Assembly (NCBI GenBank): GCA_021812735.1
Contig: JAKAMV010000095.1
Coordinates: forward strand, 1 to 18,601
DNA: 18,601 bases
DNA from: Chloroflexota bacterium
GTDB taxonomy: Bacteria; Chloroflexota; Limnocylindria; Limnocylindrales; CSP1-4
Direction: 5' to 3'
Shown here piece after piece: positions 14,570-18,601 of this stretch (position 1 is its first letter; the number at the start of each line of letters is the position of its first letter). Position numbers and translations under genes: made by a program. The notes under the pieces were generated by a model. The model worked only from the letters and a program-made list of their open reading frames with translations. It was not told where the DNA came from and searched no databases.

Positions 14570-15094
14570 TCACGCCCGGTGGGCGTCAGCGCCCTCCTGC
14601 TGCGGCGGTTCGCTGGTGCGCCAGGCAGCGAACAAGTCCCTGACCGCCCGCGCGTCGCGTGCTCCGAGGAGCGCATCGCGCCGCGCATCATCGGCAAGGA
14701 ACCCGGCCAGCGACGCGAGGGCGCCGACATGGCCCTCGTTGTCGGTGGCGGCGAGGCCGATGACGATGCGCACCGGATCGTTCTCCTGGTGGCCGAACGG
14801 GACAGCGGGGTCGAGCGTCACGAGCCCGATCCCAATCCGGTGAACGGCCGGGGACGGCCGCGCGTGGGCGAGCGCGATTCCCGGCGCGATGACGATGTAC
14901 GGGCCCAGCTCCTCCACCGTCGCGATCATCTCGTCGGTGTAGGCGTCGCTCGTGGCGCCGGCCTCGACCAGGCAGCGTCCGACGGCTCGGACCGCCTCTC
15001 GCCAGTCGGCCACGGACACGCCGACCTGGATCGCGGATTCCGGAAGCAAGCCCTCGAGGGGGCTGCCCTGGTCCGCAGCCGGTTGAACACCCAC
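14570..15094 (-). CDS. ulaC: PTS subunit IIA, mannitol/fructose-type (UlaC-like)
   Basis: A 174-residue EIIA type-2 domain protein that accepts phosphate from HPr-His and passes it to IIB. The active-site motif YIVIAPGIALAHARP is at about 66-80, with the phosphorylated histidine at H77. Downstream, GIGLVTLDPAVPFGHQENDPVRIVIGLAATDNEGHVGALA matches the family core. The C-terminal tail after SEPPQQ is short and charged. GTG 15094 is supported by GGGGAGGG six bases upstream. It is the first gene of the operon, so the promoter should lie within 15095-15340, shared with the divergent oxidoreductase gene. No transcriptional regulator of the BglG or DeoR type is adjacent, unlike many PTS operons. Confidence 0.9.
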   Translation of the reverse strand: MGVQPAADQGSPLEGLLPESAIQVGVSVADWREAVRAVGRCLVEAGATSDAYTDEMIATVEELGPYIVIAPGIALAHARPSPAVHRIGIGLVTLDPAVPFGHQENDPVRIVIGLAATDNEGHVGALASLAGFLADDARRDALLGARDARAVRDLFAAWRTSEPPQQEGADAHRA

Positions 15095-15212
15095 CGACTA
15101 CCCTCCCCAGCAGAAGGCCGTGGACCATCAGCATCCCCGGGCTCGCGAATGCACGACAGGGACATCTGACGGGTAACGCCGGGACAATGGCAGCGAAGGC
15201 GCGGGCGTCCGC

Positions 15213-15239
15213 CGTGCGGGCATGGCGCGCCCCCGCACG
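15213..15239. promoter_or_regulatory. Inverted repeat in the PTS / oxidoreductase divergent intergenic region
   Basis: CGTGCGGG (15213-15220) and CCCGCACG (15232-15239) form a perfect eight-base dyad with an 11-base spacer that itself contains the palindrome GGCGCGCC (15224-15231). It lies about 120 bases upstream of IIA and 100 upstream of the LLM gene. The remaining bases of the 246-base gap show no gene. It could be an operator or a leader hairpin. Confidence 0.3.
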
Positions 15240-15340
15240 ACCTCGATCCTGTTCACGCCCCTGCTCGGCGTCGGGTGCGCGGTGCGGCGAGGGGCGGCGC
15301 GTCTGCGATGCCCATCGCTGATCCGGTGCATGATCGCCGC

Positions 15341-16285
15341 ATGATGACTCCGTGGTTCGGCCTCCACTGCCCCAGCTACACGCATCCCGGCACCACTTCG
15401 GTGGACCTGTTCGCCAAGACCGTCGAGCAGGCGAAGGCCGCCGAGGCGGCCGGCTTCAGCCTGGTCACCGTCATGGACCACCTCAACCAGATCCCGGGCG
15501 TGGGGATCCCCACCGAGCCGATGCTCGAGGGCTGGTCCGTCCTGGCAGCCCTGGCCCGCGAGACCACGACGGTCCGCCTCTCGACCCTCGTCTCGGGCGT
15601 CACCTACCGCAACCCGGCGCTGCTCGCGAAGACGGCCACGACGCTCGACGTCATCTCCGGCGGGCGCGCCATCTTCGGGCTCGGCGCCGCGTGGTACGAG
15701 GCCGAGCACAACGCGTTCGGGTACGACTTCCCCCCGATCAGGGAGCGCATGGACCGCCTGGACGAGGCGCTCACGATCGTGCGGGGCATGTTCGCCAGCG
15801 AGCGCTCGGGCTTCGAGGGCCGGTACCACCGAACGGTCGAGGTCATCAACATCCCGCGGCCCGTGCAGCCGGGCGGCCCCCGGATCCTGGTCGGCGGGGG
15901 CGGGGAGCAGCGCACCCTGCGCATCGCGGCCAAGCACGCCGACCTCACGCACTGGTTCCCGCTCGGGATGGACGTCCTCAGCCGCAAGACGGACCTGCTG
16001 CGCGCCTACGCCGAGGAGATCGGACGAGATCCGGCGGCGATCGAGCGCACGATGGCCGCGCCGGTCCTGGTGGGCGACGACGAGGCGTCCGCGACGGCGA
16101 TGCTCGAGGCGGTGGCGCCTGAGCGGCGCCCCCACGTGTTCGCCGGCACGCCGGAGCAGGCCGCCCACGAGCTGCGCCCGTACCTCGACGCCGGGTTCAC
16201 CGGCTTCACGTTCAACAACAACATCTACCGGCGCCCCGAGCAGATCGCCGCACTCGGCCAGCTGCTCCGACTGGTAGGCGGCTGA
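15341..16285 (+). CDS. LLM class F420-dependent oxidoreductase
   Basis: A 314-residue TIM-barrel protein of the luciferase-like monooxygenase superfamily, resembling the Rv1855c-type probable F420-dependent oxidoreductases. Recognisable segments are FSLVTVMDHLNQ near the N-terminus, TTTVRLSTLVSGVTYRNPALLAK, TLDVISGGRAIFGLGAAWYEAEH, FPPIRERMDRLDEAL, and PRILVGGGGEQRTLRIAAKHAD with the Gly-rich phosphate-binding stretch. The C-terminal AGFTGFTFNNN closes the barrel. The cofactor and substrate are inferred, not shown. I chose ATG 15341 (MMTPWFGLH) because homology begins there; ATG 15308 would add 11 residues. No good Shine-Dalgarno is visible. It is divergent from the PTS operon, with no evidence of a functional link. 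Confidence 0.9.
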   Translation: MMTPWFGLHCPSYTHPGTTSVDLFAKTVEQAKAAEAAGFSLVTVMDHLNQIPGVGIPTEPMLEGWSVLAALARETTTVRLSTLVSGVTYRNPALLAKTATTLDVISGGRAIFGLGAAWYEAEHNAFGYDFPPIRERMDRLDEALTIVRGMFASERSGFEGRYHRTVEVINIPRPVQPGGPRILVGGGGEQRTLRIAAKHADLTHWFPLGMDVLSRKTDLLRAYAEEIGRDPAAIERTMAAPVLVGDDEASATAMLEAVAPERRPHVFAGTPEQAAHELRPYLDAGFTGFTFNNNIYRRPEQIAALGQLLRLVGG

Positions 16286-16381
16286 GCCGGTTCCTCGCGG
16301 GCGGAGTCCGCGCCGGCCCCGTCCTCGGTATCTTGTAGGCCTGCGTCACGGCTGACTGGCATCAGCGTTACGGGGCCCAAC

Positions 16382-17227
16382 GTGGACATCTCGCTCAGCG
16401 AACCGCGCCTCCTCATCCTCGAGCCGCGCCTCGACCACGAGGCCGCACGGCGCAAGGCGGAGGAGAAGAAGACCGGCGCGCTCGGCAGCGGCATCGGTGG
16501 CCTGCTGTCGCGCCCGAAGCCGGAGGACGTGGTCCTCTCGACAACGCAGCGGCGCGTCGAGCCGCTCTGGCACGTCGTCTGCACCGCGCACTACAAGTAC
16601 GACCGGACTCGCACGTACACCGTGCCCGCCTCGGGGCCGGACGTCCGCTCGGTCACCGTCCGAGGCGAGGACTACGGCGTGGCCGGGTCGGGGAAGAATC
16701 CGCCGGGCTTCGCCTTGTCGGTGCTCGAGCACTGCACCGAGGACCGTCGCGAGGAGGTGTGGATTGACGGGCTGACAGGCGCCGCGGTGGGCAACGGGGC
16801 GGCGCTGCTGGCTGGGCCCAGCACGTTCGTGGCCGACCCGGCCGCCCTGGCCGGGGACGACACGCTGGTCGTCCCGCCGGACCACCGCGCGTCGGCCATC
16901 GTGCGCCAGCTGCTGGCCAAGCTGATGGTCCCGCTCCAGGCCGACCAGATCTTCGAGGAGCAGCTCGCCGTGCCGACGCTGGAGCTGGCGTACCGACCCG
17001 TCTGGGCGTTCGAGTTCGAGCTTCCGGCGAAGGCGAGGCGGGGCGTGGTCGAGGTGGACGGGCTGACCGGCGAGACGAGGACCGCCACCTCGCTCAGGCT
17101 CCAGATCAACCGGCACGTCAGCCGCGACGCCGTGTTCGACATCGGCGCCGACACGATCGGGATGATCGTGCCCGGCGGCAACATCGCGCTCAAGCTCGCC
17201 CGGGCCGCGCTCGACCGCGGCTATTGA
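16382..17227 (+). CDS. Protein of unknown function with possible internal duplication
   Basis: A 281-residue protein I do not recognise. It is mostly soluble-looking; only the last 30 residues (IGMIVPGGNIALKLARAAL) are moderately hydrophobic. A charged helix near 19-30 (HEAARRKAEEKK) precedes a Gly/Ser linker. Two similar units are visible: VEPLWHVVCTAHYKY (about 59-73) followed by VWIDGLTG (126-133), and AYRPVWAFEFEL (about 203-214) followed by VEVDGLTG (223-230). Each pairs a Pro-x-Trp strand with a DGLTG turn, which resembles PepSY-like repeats. GTG 16382 has only a weak GGGG upstream. Its stop overlaps the TTG start of the downstream transporter, so the two are likely translationally coupled and may work together. 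Confidence 0.72.
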   Translation: MDISLSEPRLLILEPRLDHEAARRKAEEKKTGALGSGIGGLLSRPKPEDVVLSTTQRRVEPLWHVVCTAHYKYDRTRTYTVPASGPDVRSVTVRGEDYGVAGSGKNPPGFALSVLEHCTEDRREEVWIDGLTGAAVGNGAALLAGPSTFVADPAALAGDDTLVVPPDHRASAIVRQLLAKLMVPLQADQIFEEQLAVPTLELAYRPVWAFEFELPAKARRGVVEVDGLTGETRTATSLRLQINRHVSRDAVFDIGADTIGMIVPGGNIALKLARAALDRGY

Positions 17228-18601
17228 GCGCCGCCGCGGCCGTCGAGGCTCAGTCGCCTGCCAGGACGGGCGAGCTCTTCGCGCCCGGCCTCCGCGGCCT
17301 GACGGCCGGCCTCGTCACCACCATCACGCTGGTCGCCGCCGAATCGCTGGCCATCGGCACCGTGATGCCGATCGTCGCGCGCGAGCTCGGTGACCAGGAG
17401 CTCTACGGCTGGGTCTACGCGGCGTTCTACCTGGGCAACATGCTGGGCATCGTGCTGGTGGGCACCGCGCTCGACCGCGTGCCGATCCGGCGCCCCTTCG
17501 CGGTGGGCGTGGCGCTCTACGCGGTGGGCCTGCTCGTGGCCGGGCTCGCGCCGTCGATGCCGGTCCTCATCGCGGCGCGCTTCGTCCAGGGCAGCGGTGG
17601 CGGCGCCCTGTCGCCCACCGCGTACGTGGCCATCGGGCGGCGGCTGCCCAGTCACCTCCAGCCGCCCATGTTCGCCCTACTGTCGGCCGCCTGGGTGGTG
17701 CCCGGGCTGGTCGGGCCCTCGATCGCCGCGTTCATCGGTGCCACGGTGAGCTGGCGCTGGGTGTTCCTCGGCCTCCTGCCACTGCTCGCGGCGGCCGCCC
17801 TCGTGGCACTCCGTGCCCTGGGCTCGGTGCCGGGCCCGATGCCCGGCGCGGGCGACGCCGAGCACCGGGCGATGTCGCGGCGCCTGCCCGCCGCGCTGCT
17901 CAGCCTGATCGGCGCGGGGCTGGTGATCGCCGCGCTGACCGCGCCCGAGGCGGTGGTGATGGCCGGCGGCACGGCCGTGGGCCTCGGGCTCCTCGTGCCC
18001 GCATTCCGGCGTCTCACGCCGCCGGGGACGCTGCGCGCCGCGCCGGGCGTGCCGGCCGCGGTCCTGCTGCGCGGCGCCATGACGTTCGGCTTCTTCGCCG
18101 CCGACGGCTACGTCGCCCTCCTGCTCCAGACGTGGCGGGGCACATCGCCCGTGCTCACGGGCGTGGTGTTCACGGTGACCACCATCGCGTGGTCGGCCGC
18201 CACGTGGTTCCAAGCCCGGCGGATCGACCGCTGGGGGGTGGTGCCGTTCATGCGCCTCGGCTTCGTGCTCGTGCTCCTCGGTGCGCTGCTGTCGGTCCCC
18301 GCCGTGGTGCCGGGCCTGCCGGCCGGGATCCTCCTGGTCACCTGGGCCCTGCCCGGGGTGGGCATGGGCGTGATGTATTCCGCCGCGACGCTGGTGGTGC
18401 TGCGCCGAAGCCGCGACTCGGAGCAGGGCGCCGCGACTGCCTCGCTCCAGCTCGCCGACATCCTCGGCACGGCGCTGGGCGTCGGCGCGGGCGGTGCCAT
18501 CGCGGCCGCCGGCACGCGCGCCGGGGGGGACGGGCTGGGCTGGGCGCTGGCTGCCGTGTTCATGATGACGGCGCTGGTGGCGGGGCTCGGCGCGCTCGCG
18601 T
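17224..18601 (+). CDS. MFS transporter, drug-efflux (DHA2-like) type, 3' end beyond window
   Basis: The open frame runs to the right edge, giving about 459 visible residues with up to 14 hydrophobic helices, as in the 14-helix DHA2 drug/proton antiporters. MFS signatures are present: the loop between helices 2 and 3 (GTALDRVPIRRPF, motif A-like), RFVQGSGGGALSPTAYVAIGRR in helix 4, and WVVPGLVGPSIAAF followed by SWRWVF in helices 5-6. These are typical of proton-driven efflux pumps; the substrate is unknown. The only reasonable start is TTG 17224, overlapping the previous stop in TTGA; other starts would cut into helix 1. The visible part is nearly a complete transporter, so little should remain beyond the window. 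Confidence 0.88.
   Translation, partial: MSAAAAVEAQSPARTGELFAPGLRGLTAGLVTTITLVAAESLAIGTVMPIVARELGDQELYGWVYAAFYLGNMLGIVLVGTALDRVPIRRPFAVGVALYAVGLLVAGLAPSMPVLIAARFVQGSGGGALSPTAYVAIGRRLPSHLQPPMFALLSAAWVVPGLVGPSIAAFIGATVSWRWVFLGLLPLLAAAALVALRALGSVPGPMPGAGDAEHRAMSRRLPAALLSLIGAGLVIAALTAPEAVVMAGGTAVGLGLLVPAFRRLTPPGTLRAAPGVPAAVLLRGAMTFGFFAADGYVALLLQTWRGTSPVLTGVVFTVTTIAWSAATWFQARRIDRWGVVPFMRLGFVLVLLGALLSVPAVVPGLPAGILLVTWALPGVGMGVMYSAATLVVLRRSRDSEQGAATASLQLADILGTALGVGAGGAIAAAGTRAGGDGLGWALAAVFMMTALVAGLGALA

Noticed and set aside
1..18601. CRISPR arrays, insertion sequences, phage genes, toxin-antitoxin or other defence modules
   Set aside because: I saw no spaced direct repeats, transposase, integrase or defence-family motifs on either strand.

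Overview
The window is very GC-rich and densely coded, with many GTG and TTG starts. The mix points to a high-GC Chloroflexota (possibly a Limnocylindria-like lineage) or, less likely, an Actinomycetota. Supporting signs are a PgpH-type 7TM-HD phosphodiesterase, a propeptide-poor S53 peptidase, an Rv1855c-type F420-dependent oxidoreductase and an actinobacterial-style YbeY. This assignment is inference from gene content; no rRNA or tRNA gene is present to settle it.

Left part (1-9362), mostly housekeeping. The 3' part of a pgpH-like gene is followed by a secreted sedolisin (S53) protease, then a convergent peptide deformylase (def). Divergent from def runs ybeY (16S rRNA maturation), pth (peptidyl-tRNA hydrolase) and mfd (transcription-repair coupling factor). 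pth, mfd and a following Nudix gene overlap through GTGA and ATGA junctions, so they are probably translationally coupled. pgpH and ybeY are commonly close neighbours in bacteria; here the protease and def lie between them.

Middle part (9359-12660), small accessory genes: a Nudix hydrolase, a DUF1801 protein, a MOSC-domain gene carrying an apparent single-base frameshift near its 3' end, a DUF4440/NTF2-like protein, a membrane-anchored protein of unknown function, an HPr phosphocarrier, and a 102-residue unknown protein divergent from HPr.

Right part (12680-15094): a phosphotransferase operon on the minus strand, in the order IIA, IIB, IIC (ascorbate/UlaA-type). Two tandem hairpins lie in the IIB-IIC gap and a strong inverted repeat lies beyond the IIC gene. 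HPr sits on the same strand downstream, but Enzyme I, a regulator and sugar catabolic genes are absent from the window.

Far right (15341-18601): an F420-dependent LLM oxidoreductase, an unrecognised 281-residue protein with a possible internal duplication, and an overlapping MFS drug-efflux-type transporter that runs off the window.

I found no CRISPR array, insertion sequence, tRNA, rRNA or recognisable defence system. The best candidates for something undescribed are the PTS/HPr island with its orphan small gene, and the pairing of the 281-residue protein with the MFS transporter. Both are modest leads rather than a demonstrated new system.
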